Shown: positions 1-8,398 of the stretch, piece by piece
How the letters are laid out: each line of letters opens with the position of its first letter
Numbering within the stretch: position 1 is the stretch's first letter
Assembly: GCA_937864035.1 (NCBI GenBank)
Contig: CALMIO010000013.1
Location: forward strand, 1 to 39,729
Length of the DNA: 39,729 nucleotides
DNA from: an uncultured Pseudomonadota bacterium
GTDB taxonomy: Bacteria; Bdellovibrionota_C; UBA2361; CALMIO01
Direction: 5' to 3'
Made by a program: the position numbers and the translations under genes
The notes under the pieces: generated by a model
What the model was told of the DNA's origin: nothing
Database searches by the model: none
Seen by the model: only the letters and a program-made list of their open reading frames with translations

Positions 1-51
1 GGCGAGCGGGAGGGGCAGCCGCCCCTGGGCCAGAGCGCCGAGCGGGAAAAT
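1..51. other. GC-rich segment abutting the tmRNA 3' end
   Basis: Thirty-nine of the first 46 bases are G or C, in sharp contrast to the AT-rich remainder of the window. It contains a perfect 6-bp inverted repeat (11-16 with 21-26, 4-nt loop) and a near-direct repeat (1-10 and 37-46). The hairpin lies just downstream of the tmRNA but lacks a T-tract, so it is not a standard terminator. No coding content can be judged because the window edge cuts it. It could be the start of a foreign insertion, since ssrA 3' ends are common integration sites. Confidence 0.4.
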
Positions 52-456
52 TGGAGGTGGCGGGAATTGAACCCGCGTCCGAGAAATTTTAAAAAAGGCC
101 TTCTACATACTTAGTGAAGGTATTTAAAAAGCAGTTACCCGCTTTTTATCTCGCCATCAAAACCGCGCTCTTCACACGCAAGCCTTAAGGCAACTTCCTA
201 AATTTCACCTCAAAACCGGAAGTTGTTTTGCGGCTAGCTCGTAAATTTTAAGCTCTTAAGCCACCACGAGCATGTAAACTTAAGAACCGATTTGTTTTTT
301 TATTCAACAAATCAAATTTGTTTGATTAGGCGGCTAGCGCATAATCAAAGCTGTCTGCGTTTGCAGTTAATTTTAGCCGTTTTTTTACTAGGCCAACGGC
401 AACCTAGATATGCTTCTCCTTTCCTAACAAAATCCCGTCAAAACCTTGACACCCCC
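52..456 (-). ncRNA. ssrA: transfer-messenger RNA (tmRNA), one-piece
   Basis: tmRNA acts with SmpB to rescue ribosomes stalled on broken mRNA: it charges with alanine, enters the A site and supplies a short reading frame encoding a degradation tag. The 5' end (456-450) and 3' end (59-53) pair as a 7-bp acceptor stem with the G-U wobble at the third pair that marks alanine acceptors. The discriminator A is at 52, and a T-arm with a TTCAATT loop lies just inside the 3' end. CCA is not encoded and must be added. A tag frame ending in ALAA-stop lies in the middle. About 405 nt is slightly long for the family. The sequence is collinear, not the permuted two-piece form. The partner gene smpB is only 4.3 kb away. 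Confidence 0.95.
326..364 (-). other. tmRNA proteolysis-tag reading frame
   Basis: Reading on the minus strand from a GCA resume codon (364-362) gives ANADSFDYALAA followed by TAA (328-326). The resume-codon context and the hydrophobic YALAA end match the pattern recognised by ClpXP-type proteases in other bacteria. The tag is non-templated from the point of view of the stalled mRNA; the first alanine comes from the charged tmRNA. The exact resume codon is inferred by analogy with other tmRNAs. Confidence 0.85.
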
Positions 457-547
457 GAAAAAACACTTTCCACAAAATTAAATTTTACTCAGTACCTCCG
501 TAGAGTAAGTATTTGCGGAAGAATTTAATAATAACCTAGAATAATTT

Positions 548-553
548 ATTATA
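548..553 (-). promoter_or_regulatory. candidate -10 box for ssrA
   Basis: A perfect TATAAT on the minus strand lies about 90 nt upstream of the mature tmRNA 5' end, implying a leader that would be trimmed. No good -35 hexamer is visible at the normal distance. The same AT-rich stretch could serve the divergent amidotransferase gene. Weak call. Confidence 0.25.
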
Positions 554-625
554 CCATAAATTCCAAAAAAATTGGAGAATTTTTGAAGAAACTTTGTCGA
601 TTTTTTCTTATTTTAAAAACGCTTT

Positions 626-1369
626 ATGAACTTTATCATCGTTCCCTTTGCAACTAAACAAGACAGCGATTTTAAAGGCGATCTTTTCTATCACGCTTGC
701 GCCTCAACCTACGTTAAAAAATGCGCCCGCTATGGCCTGATTCCGCTTTTCGTCTCGCCGCTGATGACTCCAGAACAAATCGCCGCCATTTACAAACTAG
801 CCGGCGGCTTACTGCTTCTTGGCGGCGAAGACATAAAACCATCTCTTTATAACGAAGAGCCGCATCAAGAAACCAAAGCGCAAGATACGGGACGCGACGA
901 ACTTGAACTGACTATCTGCAAAATGGCATTGAAAGAAGAAAAACCAATCTTGGGCATCTGCAGAGGTTGCCAACTGCTGACAGTGGCAAGCGGCGGCAGT
1001 TTGATCCAGCATCTGCCAGACATTACTTCAATCAACCATAACAGTGAAAGTTACGCCGCTTTGGTCAATAAGAACGCTCACAAGATAGCGATTCAAAAAA
1101 ATTCCAAAGCACATAAAATCATCAACAAAGAAATCGCCAACGTCAATTCCGGACACCACCAAGCGGCAAAAACAATTGGCAAAGATTTTATCGTATCGGC
1201 AAGATCGATCTCCGACAATATCCCTGAAATCATCGAACACATTAAGTCTGATTATTTTTGCTTTGGCGTCCAATCACACCCAGAAGCGATGGAGGACGGA
1301 GATTTAGAGGGATTTTTTGGAGCTTTCGCCAAAGCGGTTGCGACGTTCAGCAAAAGAGAAAAGTTTTAA
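626..1369 (+). CDS. class I glutamine amidotransferase-like hydrolase (peptidase C26 / PuuD-like)
   Basis: This 247-residue protein has the triad layout of class I glutamine amidotransferases of the peptidase C26 branch, which includes gamma-glutamyl-GABA hydrolase PuuD. The nucleophile elbow GICRGCQ puts the catalytic Cys at 112; the QSHPEAM motif gives His218 and Glu220 near the C-terminus. An oxyanion-type loop LLLLGGEDI is at 62-70. The length matches stand-alone PuuD-like enzymes (about 250) and there is no synthetase domain, so it probably cleaves gamma-glutamyl amides. The substrate cannot be told. There is no Shine-Dalgarno before the ATG. It is convergent with the MFS gene and the two stop codons overlap by 4 bp. 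Confidence 0.85.
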   Translation: MNFIIVPFATKQDSDFKGDLFYHACASTYVKKCARYGLIPLFVSPLMTPEQIAAIYKLAGGLLLLGGEDIKPSLYNEEPHQETKAQDTGRDELELTICKMALKEEKPILGICRGCQLLTVASGGSLIQHLPDITSINHNSESYAALVNKNAHKIAIQKNSKAHKIINKEIANVNSGHHQAAKTIGKDFIVSARSISDNIPEIIEHIKSDYFCFGVQSHPEAMEDGDLEGFFGAFAKAVATFSKREKF

Positions 1370-2616
1370 TCCTCAACATAATTAAGATCGATTCCGAAGC
1401 TCTCTTTTAAAAAATTTATCGCTACTAGCGCCGACAAAATAACCAAAACGCCGACAAAAATCGCGCTGTTCACTATCCCTAAATAGCCCCGGCCGTATTC
1501 GAACAAAATGGTCATTGGCACTACCCCACCACGGATAAAATTAGGCACAGAAGTCGCCACCGTCGCCCTAATATTAGTGCCAAACTGCTCCGCGGCTGTC
1601 GTAATCAAAACTGCCCAATAACCAATAAAAAAACCGATCGGACAAAGCAATCCGTAAAATCGATAAACTGAACCGTCGCCGCCAGCGGCGAAAAAGAGGG
1701 CGATAAAAAAACTTGCCATCAGAAGAAAAAAAACTATGGCTTTTTTGCGGCTTCTAAGAATTTGACTAAAAACGCCGCTGGCTAGATCGCCAAACATAAG
1801 GCCAAAATAACAAACAAGAACCGCCATCGAAGCTTGAGCGCTTTTCTTGTAACCAAGCGCGACGGAGATCTCCGGCGCAAAAGTAACCAAAATTCCAACC
1901 ACATACCAGATAGGCAAACCAGCTATAATAATCGCCAGATATTTTAAAAAACGTTTCAGCGGAAAAAAAAGAACCTTCAGAGAGCCGCGCGCCGTCCCCC
2001 GCCGATCGTTATTTTTCAAATCCTCAAAAATGTTAGACTCATTAACGGTAACGCGCGCCACCAACAGCATCAAACCCATCACGCCGCCAACAATATAAGA
2101 TATCCGCCACGGAAAGAGATCGCCAACAAGAGCCGCGCCGATCGCTCCGCAAACTCCCACTGCCGCTATAAAAGCCGTCGCTAAGCCGCGCTTTTCTTTG
2201 GGCATAAGCTCGCTAACCAAAGTTACGCCCGCTCCCAACTCACCTGCTAAACCAATTCCGGCAAGCAGGCGACAAACACTATACTCTAGAACATTGCCGA
2301 CAAAAGCATTAAAAATGTTAGCCGCCGAATAGAGCAAAATTGAACCAAATAAAACTTGAACTCGGCCAATTTTATCCCCAACAATTCCCCAGATTAAACC
2401 TCCAATAAGCATTCCAATCATCTGAAGGTTTAAAAGAAAAACACCTTGAGAGATCAATGCCTCACCGGACAAACCAAGAGCTTTTAAGCTTTCCGTGCGC
2501 ACTACGCTAAAAAGCACTATGTCATAAACATCGACAAAATAACCCAAAGCGGCAACCAAAATGGCGAGCCGCAAAGAGACCTCGTTTGAAAAGAGTGATT
2601 TTGCTGGCTTAAACAT
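1366..2616 (-). CDS. major facilitator superfamily transporter
   Basis: A 416-residue polytopic membrane protein with about 12 hydrophobic segments and the MFS loop 2-3 signature in the form GIVGDKIGRVQ, plus a charged central loop around residues 205-220. The sequence style is that of the sugar/organic-acid:proton symporter branch (long TM1, an ELMPKEKRGLA stretch after TM4). It would move a small metabolite across the inner membrane; the substrate is not predictable. It stands alone, convergent with the amidotransferase gene and divergent from dps. Confidence 0.85.
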   Translation of the reverse strand: MFKPAKSLFSNEVSLRLAILVAALGYFVDVYDIVLFSVVRTESLKALGLSGEALISQGVFLLNLQMIGMLIGGLIWGIVGDKIGRVQVLFGSILLYSAANIFNAFVGNVLEYSVCRLLAGIGLAGELGAGVTLVSELMPKEKRGLATAFIAAVGVCGAIGAALVGDLFPWRISYIVGGVMGLMLLVARVTVNESNIFEDLKNNDRRGTARGSLKVLFFPLKRFLKYLAIIIAGLPIWYVVGILVTFAPEISVALGYKKSAQASMAVLVCYFGLMFGDLASGVFSQILRSRKKAIVFFLLMASFFIALFFAAGGDGSVYRFYGLLCPIGFFIGYWAVLITTAAEQFGTNIRATVATSVPNFIRGGVVPMTILFEYGRGYLGIVNSAIFVGVLVILSALVAINFLKESFGIDLNYVED

Positions 2617-2778
2617 TAAATTTAGAAAAATATGAATTTTTTATAACATCCCTAACCTTCAAACCAAAAACAAATCACAATTCTAGTATTGAAATTTCAG
2701 AGAAATTCGGTAAAGATCAAAAAAAACATTCATTCTTAGGTAATTAATAACAAATCATCTTATTCAATTTTATTGCTT

Positions 2779-3258
2779 ATGGCGGAGCGTCGCAAAACAA
2801 AGATAGATATCAGCAAAAACAACGCGCTGATGATAGCTAAAATTTTAAACCAAACTTTAGCTGATCTTAGCGATCTTTTCACTCAACTTAAGCAGGCTCA
2901 TTGGAACTTGCAAGGCGCAAATTTCATAGCCTTGCACAAGTTTTTTGATGAACTCGCCGAAGAGGTGGAAAAAGCGGTTGATATTGTAGCGGAGCGCGCC
3001 GTCACTTTAGGATATCCAGCTGAAGGAACCGCTCGCATGGCGGCCGCTAGCTCTCGCCTGCCCGAATTCAAAAGCGGATTCATCTCCGATAAAAACTCCA
3101 TCAAATTGCTGATTGATCGCTACGCTTTAATCGCTAAAAATGTTCGCGCCGCAATAGAAGAAAGCGAAAGCTATGGCGATTTGATAACCGCCGATCTCTT
3201 TATAGATCTTGGAGCGATGCTTGATAAAAGTCTCTGGTTTTTAGAAAGCCATATTTAA
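2779..3258 (+). CDS. dps: Dps-family DNA-binding ferritin-like protein
   Basis: Dps forms a 12-subunit shell that oxidises Fe(II) with peroxide and protects DNA. From the ATG at 2779 (preferred over a TTG two codons upstream) the protein has 159 residues. The five ferroxidase ligands are all present at His41, His53, Asp57, Asp68 and Glu72, with exactly the spacing of E. coli Dps His51/His63/Asp67/Asp78/Glu82. The short basic N-terminus (ERRKTK) could be the DNA-contacting tail. doxX follows 33 bp downstream on the same strand, suggesting a small stress operon. Confidence 0.93.
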   Translation: MAERRKTKIDISKNNALMIAKILNQTLADLSDLFTQLKQAHWNLQGANFIALHKFFDELAEEVEKAVDIVAERAVTLGYPAEGTARMAAASSRLPEFKSGFISDKNSIKLLIDRYALIAKNVRAAIEESESYGDLITADLFIDLGAMLDKSLWFLESHI

Positions 3259-3291
3259 GCATATTTTTAAATTTTAAAAAAAATTAAATTT

Positions 3292-3735
3292 ATGGGATCG
3301 AACTGCTCACATTGCTGTTCTTTATCACTCTTGATTTTAAGGGTCTTCCTTGGCGGCGTTATGTTGCCTCACGGCTTGCAAAAAACTCTCGGCTATTTCG
3401 GCGGCTATGGGTTCTCAGCAACACTTGATTTTATGACAACAAAAGCCGGTCTGCCTTGGATCGTCGCCTTGCTGGTTATTTTGGGCGAGTCTTTAGGAGC
3501 TTTGGGGTTGATTTTTGGCGCGTTAACTCGTTTTTGCGCCTTCGGAATATTTTTGATTATGTGCGGCGCTATTACTATGCATTGGCAACACGGTTTTTTT
3601 ATGAATTGGAGCGGAGCGCAAGCGGGCGAAGGATTTGAATTTCACTTATTGATGCTTGGGATGAGTTTAGCCTTGATGATTAGCGGCGGCGGAAAATGGT
3701 CGCTCGATGCCCTCTGCTGTCGGCGAAAAAAATAA
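3292..3735 (+). CDS. DoxX-family membrane protein
   Basis: A 147-residue protein with four predicted transmembrane segments. The start of the first carries the typical DoxX pattern (RVFLGGVMLPHGLQK, then GESLGALGLIFG in the third region). DoxX relatives are inner-membrane proteins linked to redox and quinone-associated stress, often of unclear activity. The N-terminus is unusually Cys-rich (Cys at 5, 8 and 9) and the last residues hold another Cys pair, which the family does not require. It is probably co-transcribed with dps. Confidence 0.85.
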   Translation: MGSNCSHCCSLSLLILRVFLGGVMLPHGLQKTLGYFGGYGFSATLDFMTTKAGLPWIVALLVILGESLGALGLIFGALTRFCAFGIFLIMCGAITMHWQHGFFMNWSGAQAGEGFEFHLLMLGMSLALMISGGGKWSLDALCCRRKK

Positions 3736-3773
3736 ATAAAAGAAAAACTCTTAAAAAAGGTTTTTAAAAAAGT

Positions 3774-4685
3774 TTATTTATATGTTGATAGGTTAAAAAG
3801 AAAATCAACCAATACAAAAGTTTTATCATCACCTTCTTTGCCGAGGTTTTTTTCAAAATCGTTTGCCGAATCAATAATCTGGTGCGGATATAAAAGCAAG
3901 TTTTCCATCGATCCTTGCTTATCCTTCAAAAAATCATCCAGACCGTCAGAAGTAAGCAAGATGTAAGCTATATCTTGAAGGGGAATTTTATGATATTCCA
4001 CGAATTGCAAAGCATTTCTCTTCTCGTTTTCCTCACCGGTTAAAACACCGTAAGCATATTCGTTATCCGGATTATTTCTTAATTGACTGCGAAAAAATAA
4101 TTGTAAGGATTTTTTATCTTTAAACTCTGACGAATGACTTTCCCCATACTGGCGCACTTTTACTGTTTGCGATTGAGTAAATCGAACCAAATTTTGCTGG
4201 TTGGATTTATTTACATAATAACCAACGCAGTCTCCTATCATGCCGCAGTGAAAATTGCCGTCCTTGACAAAACCAAAGATCGAGCAAGTTCCGGCAAAAT
4301 CGTTAATTCGATAATCAATTTCCTTAAACAGTTTTTTATTTAGTCTTGCAATTTGCTGATTAGCGGCTTTAGCAGCCCCTTGAATAATCTGCTTTGGTTC
4401 TAAATCTGAAGAAAGATTACCTACTAAGAACTTCATAATACCTTCAGCTCCAATTTTAGCGGCCAAGGCCGCTGGACTAGGATTTGGATATGAGCCGTCT
4501 TCTAAGGGGGTTCGACTAACGCCATCACAAACGACATAACATTGTGTGCGATTATCAACCAATACATAATCTTCGTTTGGCTTGCCTGGCTGTGAGTTTT
4601 TCGCGCTCATATTCAAAGCAAGCGGAGCAAACTCTAAACGCCCCGGCAATGTTGTATGCCTATGAGAAGCAAAATCAGGAGCCAT
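3774..4685 (-). CDS. PP2C-type protein phosphatase
   Basis: A 303-residue soluble protein with the PP2C metal-site motifs in order: NED (37-39), CDGVS (53-57, the DG metal ligands), an AGT...GMIGDC core (131-152), SDG (246-248) and DDKT (286-289, equivalent to DNxT). Together these bind two Mn/Mg ions that activate water for dephosphorylation of Ser/Thr-phosphate. No membrane segment, sensor domain or partner kinase is visible next to it, so the target is unknown. It is convergent with doxX, 38 bp apart. An 80-bp gap separates its start from smpB upstream. Confidence 0.85.
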   Translation of the reverse strand: MAPDFASHRHTTLPGRLEFAPLALNMSAKNSQPGKPNEDYVLVDNRTQCYVVCDGVSRTPLEDGSYPNPSPAALAAKIGAEGIMKFLVGNLSSDLEPKQIIQGAAKAANQQIARLNKKLFKEIDYRINDFAGTCSIFGFVKDGNFHCGMIGDCVGYYVNKSNQQNLVRFTQSQTVKVRQYGESHSSEFKDKKSLQLFFRSQLRNNPDNEYAYGVLTGEENEKRNALQFVEYHKIPLQDIAYILLTSDGLDDFLKDKQGSMENLLLYPHQIIDSANDFEKNLGKEGDDKTFVLVDFLFNLSTYK

Positions 4686-4765
4686 AATATTTCAATATGT
4701 CCTTAAAGTAGATATTAGTGTTTTAAACTTTCAAAATAATTTTTTATTAAATCCGCGTACAAAAA

Positions 4766-5251
4766 TTATCTTCTTTTCACAAGCCTAGAGATCTCTCGCT
4801 TAGCTTGCCTCTCTTTGATAGCTTCCCTTTTGTCTCGATTTTTTTTGCCGCGAGCCAGTCCAATTTCAAGTTTAACCCGACCTCCTTTAAGCAGAAGAGC
4901 AAGGGGCACTATGGTAAGCCCAGCGGTCGAAACTTGTCCTACTAGTTTATCAATTTCTCTCTTGCTAAGCAAAAGTTTTCGCTTACGCGTCGGTTCCAGC
5001 TCCTCGCGTCCAGCCATTAGATAAGGCTTAATATAGGCCCCTATCCAGTACAGTTCGCCTCTCTCCGGGCGAACATAGCTCTCTTCTAAATTAAATTCTC
5101 CAAGGCGGATTGATTTTACCTCTCCGCCGCGCAAAACTATGCCAGCTACTAGTTTGTCGAGAATTTCGTAATCAAAGCGAGCTTTGCGGTTGGCAGCCAA
5201 CGATTTTACACCACCGCCCCCATCGGTCGATTTGCCATTTTGTTTAGACAT
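4766..5251 (-). CDS. smpB: SsrA-binding protein SmpB
   Basis: SmpB binds the tRNA-like domain of tmRNA and places its C-terminal tail in the empty mRNA channel during trans-translation. The 161-residue sequence has the family core (NRKARFDYEI, GIVLRGGEVKSIR, ARGKKNRDKREAIKERQ) and the basic C-terminal tail ending REISRLVKRR. The N-terminus has an extra low-complexity GGGG stretch. Its start lies 16 bp from the start of nth on the other strand, so the two share a compact divergent control region. Its RNA partner ssrA is in the same window. Confidence 0.97.
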   Translation of the reverse strand: MSKQNGKSTDGGGGVKSLAANRKARFDYEILDKLVAGIVLRGGEVKSIRLGEFNLEESYVRPERGELYWIGAYIKPYLMAGREELEPTRKRKLLLSKREIDKLVGQVSTAGLTIVPLALLLKGGRVKLEIGLARGKKNRDKREAIKERQAKREISRLVKRR

Positions 5252-5267
5252 TGATTAACTCTCCAGC

Positions 5268-5909
5268 ATGAACGAGCAGAGTTTACAACAGTTAGTAAAA
5301 ATTTTAAATCGGCTCTATCCAAAGCCAAAGTCAGAGCTTAACTTCAAAAACCACTATCAGCTTTTAATCGCCGTCGTTCTCTCCGCGCAGTGCACTGACC
5401 GCAAAGTTAATCAAGTTACCAAAACTTTATTTAAAAAATTTCCCTCTTTCAAAACGCTCGCCGCGGCGCCGCCAGCCGAAGTTGAACAAATTATTAGAGA
5501 GGTAAACTATTATAAAACAAAAAGTAAAAATATCATCGAACTTTCAAAAAAGATAAGGGAATCTTTTGATAACAAACTGCCTAGCGATTTCGATTCTCTC
5601 CTAAGCTTGCCCGGAGTTGGCCGCAAAACGGCTAACGTCATTTTGGGAGAGCTCGGCACTTGCCAAACATTTCCAGTTGACACTCACGTTAAAAGAGTTT
5701 CACTCAGGCTCGGGCTGACAAAACACACCAAACCTGAAAAGATTGAAGAAGATCTGAAAAAAATCTTCGAGCCTTCTTTATGGCGAAGATTGCACCATCA
5801 GATGATCTTTCATGGCAGGCGAGTTTGCCTAGCGCGCTCACCGCTTTGCAATCAATGCGCCTTGCAAGCGATTTGTCCCTCAGCCAAACAAAAAACAGTG
5901 GCTAAATAA
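5268..5909 (+). CDS. nth: endonuclease III (DNA glycosylase/AP lyase)
   Basis: Endonuclease III removes oxidised pyrimidines and nicks the abasic site in base excision repair. The 213-residue protein has the helix-hairpin-helix LPGVGRKTANVIL with catalytic Lys120, the catalytic Asp138 in VDTHV, and a C-terminal [4Fe-4S] cluster with Cys187, 194, 197 and 203 (C-x6-C-x2-C-x5-C). All of these fall at the same residue numbers as in E. coli Nth. It is divergent from smpB with only 16 bp between starts and has no Shine-Dalgarno. Confidence 0.97.
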   Translation: MNEQSLQQLVKILNRLYPKPKSELNFKNHYQLLIAVVLSAQCTDRKVNQVTKTLFKKFPSFKTLAAAPPAEVEQIIREVNYYKTKSKNIIELSKKIRESFDNKLPSDFDSLLSLPGVGRKTANVILGELGTCQTFPVDTHVKRVSLRLGLTKHTKPEKIEEDLKKIFEPSLWRRLHHQMIFHGRRVCLARSPLCNQCALQAICPSAKQKTVAK

Positions 5910-5918
5910 AAAGAACTT

Positions 5919-6962
5919 TTAAAGCGGCGGTAAAGATGTAACACCATTAATTATCGGCTGAGTGGCGCTACATCCTTCAAGCTTGTTTTGAACCTCGCTA
6001 ATAGCGCTTTTCAGTAAATCGTAATTTAAATTCCAACTGCAATTTTGAATATTTCCAATAAAACCTCCCTTCAAGCCTGACCAAATAGATTGCCGTATTC
6101 GATACTGCTCCTCAGATTCGATCTCCTTTATCATCATTTGAAAATCCAAAACCTCCCCTTCTATCACCAGCGCCAACCTAGGGTTATAATCAATCGCTTC
6201 TCGAAGATCGCTAAAATCTCCATAAAGTATAGAGTTGCGGCACGAAAAATTATTAAAATCTCTCATTGGCGGCGAATGATGAAGACACAAAGCAGAACGC
6301 GCCCAGTCGATTTTTTCAATATAACGAAAAGTTCTGTGAAGATCGTTGGTTTGATTCTCCGACCCGCGATCGGGAGCGCTAATCTGATCATAAAAATGCG
6401 AAACAAACTCCCGCTCGAAACCATCAAGAAACGGCAATAAATTTTTGATATTTGATAGAAAGCTCTCTTTTTCGAGCTGTTCATGATTTTGGTTTTTAAC
6501 TGGATTCATAATATCTCCAACTATAGTTTCCCCAAGATCATGCAGCCAGCAATTAAGCCTTAAACAAGCAGCTGAGAGAGGATCAACTTTCCCGAATCTA
6601 TTATCCGTTTTCAAAAACCGTTCTATGACACCGCTCAAATTTAAAAGGTGCCCTAAAAGAGTGGCGTCGCGAAACTCGGGCGCCGGCTCAAGCTCTCCCC
6701 TATTGTAGGAAGCAAGCCGCTCTTTATTCCAATACCCGCTCCAACGAACCGTCCGTTTTAAACCCTCCTCTAACGTTTGAAACGTAAAGCCTTCTAACGA
6801 ATGTTTATCTCTTACTATAGATCCCAGAATTTTTTCGGTAATTTGATCGACAAACTTATGCTCAACGCCCCGCAAGCACTCGGGCGTTTCAAAATCATGG
6901 GCGGGCAAACGAAAATCTTCTTCTATCGGCGCTTGAGACGTCCTACCTGAATAAACAACCAT
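5919..6962 (-). CDS. HD-domain phosphohydrolase
   Basis: A 347-residue protein with an HD metal site in the middle: His105 in ATLLGHLLNL, His141-Asp142 in CWLHDLGETIVGDI, and a further Asp at 150. The LHDLGETIVGDI form resembles the YfbR/HDDC2 nucleotidase branch, which dephosphorylates deoxynucleoside monophosphates, but the protein is much longer than those (about 200). The flanking N- and C-terminal regions are not recognised. It is convergent with nth, 9 bp apart. The substrate is uncertain. Confidence 0.7.
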   Translation of the reverse strand: MVVYSGRTSQAPIEEDFRLPAHDFETPECLRGVEHKFVDQITEKILGSIVRDKHSLEGFTFQTLEEGLKRTVRWSGYWNKERLASYNRGELEPAPEFRDATLLGHLLNLSGVIERFLKTDNRFGKVDPLSAACLRLNCWLHDLGETIVGDIMNPVKNQNHEQLEKESFLSNIKNLLPFLDGFEREFVSHFYDQISAPDRGSENQTNDLHRTFRYIEKIDWARSALCLHHSPPMRDFNNFSCRNSILYGDFSDLREAIDYNPRLALVIEGEVLDFQMMIKEIESEEQYRIRQSIWSGLKGGFIGNIQNCSWNLNYDLLKSAISEVQNKLEGCSATQPIINGVTSLPPL

Positions 6963-7028
6963 AAAAATTTAAATTTCAAAAAATAAAATATCAGGAAACG
7001 CCGCGAAAACGCCAAAAAACGAGCTTTT

Positions 7029-8285
7029 CTAAACTCTTTTAAAAATCAAAGTGGCATTAGTGCCGCCAAAGCCAAACGAATTAGAAAGCGCGTACTGAAT
7101 TTTGTGTTGGCGCGCCTGATGAGGCACATAATCAAGATCACAGCCAGCTTCCAAGTCTGGAGAATCAAGATTGATCGTCGGCGGAATAATTCCATCCTTT
7201 AGCGCCATCACGGAGAAAAAAGCCTCGATCGCTCCGGCGGCTCCAAGCAGATGACCAGTCATAGATTTTGTCGAACTCACCATTAGCCCTTTCTTCGCCC
7301 AATCGCCAAAAACTTTCTTTATCGCCAACGTCTCAGTTTTGTCGTTCATCTCGGTTGAAGTTCCGTGAGCATTGATGTAATGAATTTGCTCCGGATTCAA
7401 CTTAGCATCGGCTAAAGCGTTTTGCATGCAAGCGATCGCTCCAGCGCCATCTTCCAATTGACCAGTAATATGATAAGCATCGCAAGAAAAACCGTACCCA
7501 ACAACTTCTGCTAATATTTGCGCACCTCGCGCGCGCGCCATGCTCTCCTCCTCCAAAACAAGAACCGCCGCCCCTTCCCCAAGCACGAAACCATCACGAT
7601 CTTTGTCAAAAGGCCGTGATGCCCGCTCTGGCTGATCGTTTCGAGAACTTAAGGCGCGCAACGCGCAAAATCCTCCGATTCCAATAGGTGTTACCGTGCT
7701 TTCAGCTCCACCAGCAATAACCATGTCCTGCAAATCATCTGCGATCATTCGGTAAGCTTCGCCTAACGCATGCGTGGCAGAGGTGCAAGCGCTGGTAATA
7801 ACATAATTGACCCCTTTCAAACCATATTTAATAGCGATATTGCCCGGAGAAAGATTGCTAATCATCGCTGGAATTAGAAATGGAGAGATTTTACGAGGAC
7901 CGCCTTCAAGATAAGCGGCATGATATTTTTCAAGCGTGGTCAATCCGCCAATGCCAACTCCCATCACGCAACCAGAGCGATTTGGCGAATAACGGTGTCC
8001 GTCAAGTCCGGCGTTAGTCCACGCTTCACTCGCAGCCGCTATGCCATACTGCGAAAAAAGATCTATCTTTTTAATTTCACGTTGATCAATAAAAGGTGTG
8101 GGATCAAAATTTTTAACTTCGGCGGCAATGGTTGTTGACATCTGCGAGGCATCAAAGCGAGTTATTTTGCCAACTCCAGAAACACCTTGAATGGCGGCGC
8201 TCCAAGAGGTGGCAGAGTTGCTACCTATCGGAGTTAATGCACCAACACCAGTAATAACTACCTTTCGTTTATTAGTGCCAGCCAT
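7029..8285 (-). CDS. fabF: beta-ketoacyl-ACP synthase II
   Basis: FabF condenses malonyl-ACP with acyl-ACP in fatty acid elongation. The 418-residue protein shows the thiolase-fold active site: Cys167 in TSACTSA, His307 in NAHGTSTEMND, Lys340 and His345 in STKSMTGHLLGAAGA. The usual end motif SNSFGFGGTNATLIF is also present. The nucleophile context is SACTS rather than the common SACAT. Length and motif order are normal for FabF. It sits alone between the HD hydrolase gene and murA, not beside acpP or other fab genes. Confidence 0.95.
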   Translation of the reverse strand: MAGTNKRKVVITGVGALTPIGSNSATSWSAAIQGVSGVGKITRFDASQMSTTIAAEVKNFDPTPFIDQREIKKIDLFSQYGIAAASEAWTNAGLDGHRYSPNRSGCVMGVGIGGLTTLEKYHAAYLEGGPRKISPFLIPAMISNLSPGNIAIKYGLKGVNYVITSACTSATHALGEAYRMIADDLQDMVIAGGAESTVTPIGIGGFCALRALSSRNDQPERASRPFDKDRDGFVLGEGAAVLVLEEESMARARGAQILAEVVGYGFSCDAYHITGQLEDGAGAIACMQNALADAKLNPEQIHYINAHGTSTEMNDKTETLAIKKVFGDWAKKGLMVSSTKSMTGHLLGAAGAIEAFFSVMALKDGIIPPTINLDSPDLEAGCDLDYVPHQARQHKIQYALSNSFGFGGTNATLIFKRV

Positions 8286-8398
8286 AACAAGTCTGATTGA
8301 AAAATATCAAAGCAAGCAAGAATCAAAATAAGTAAGATATCAAAAATTAAGGGAGAATTAAAGCTGTTGATAATTTAAAGATAGCAGGGTAAATAAAT

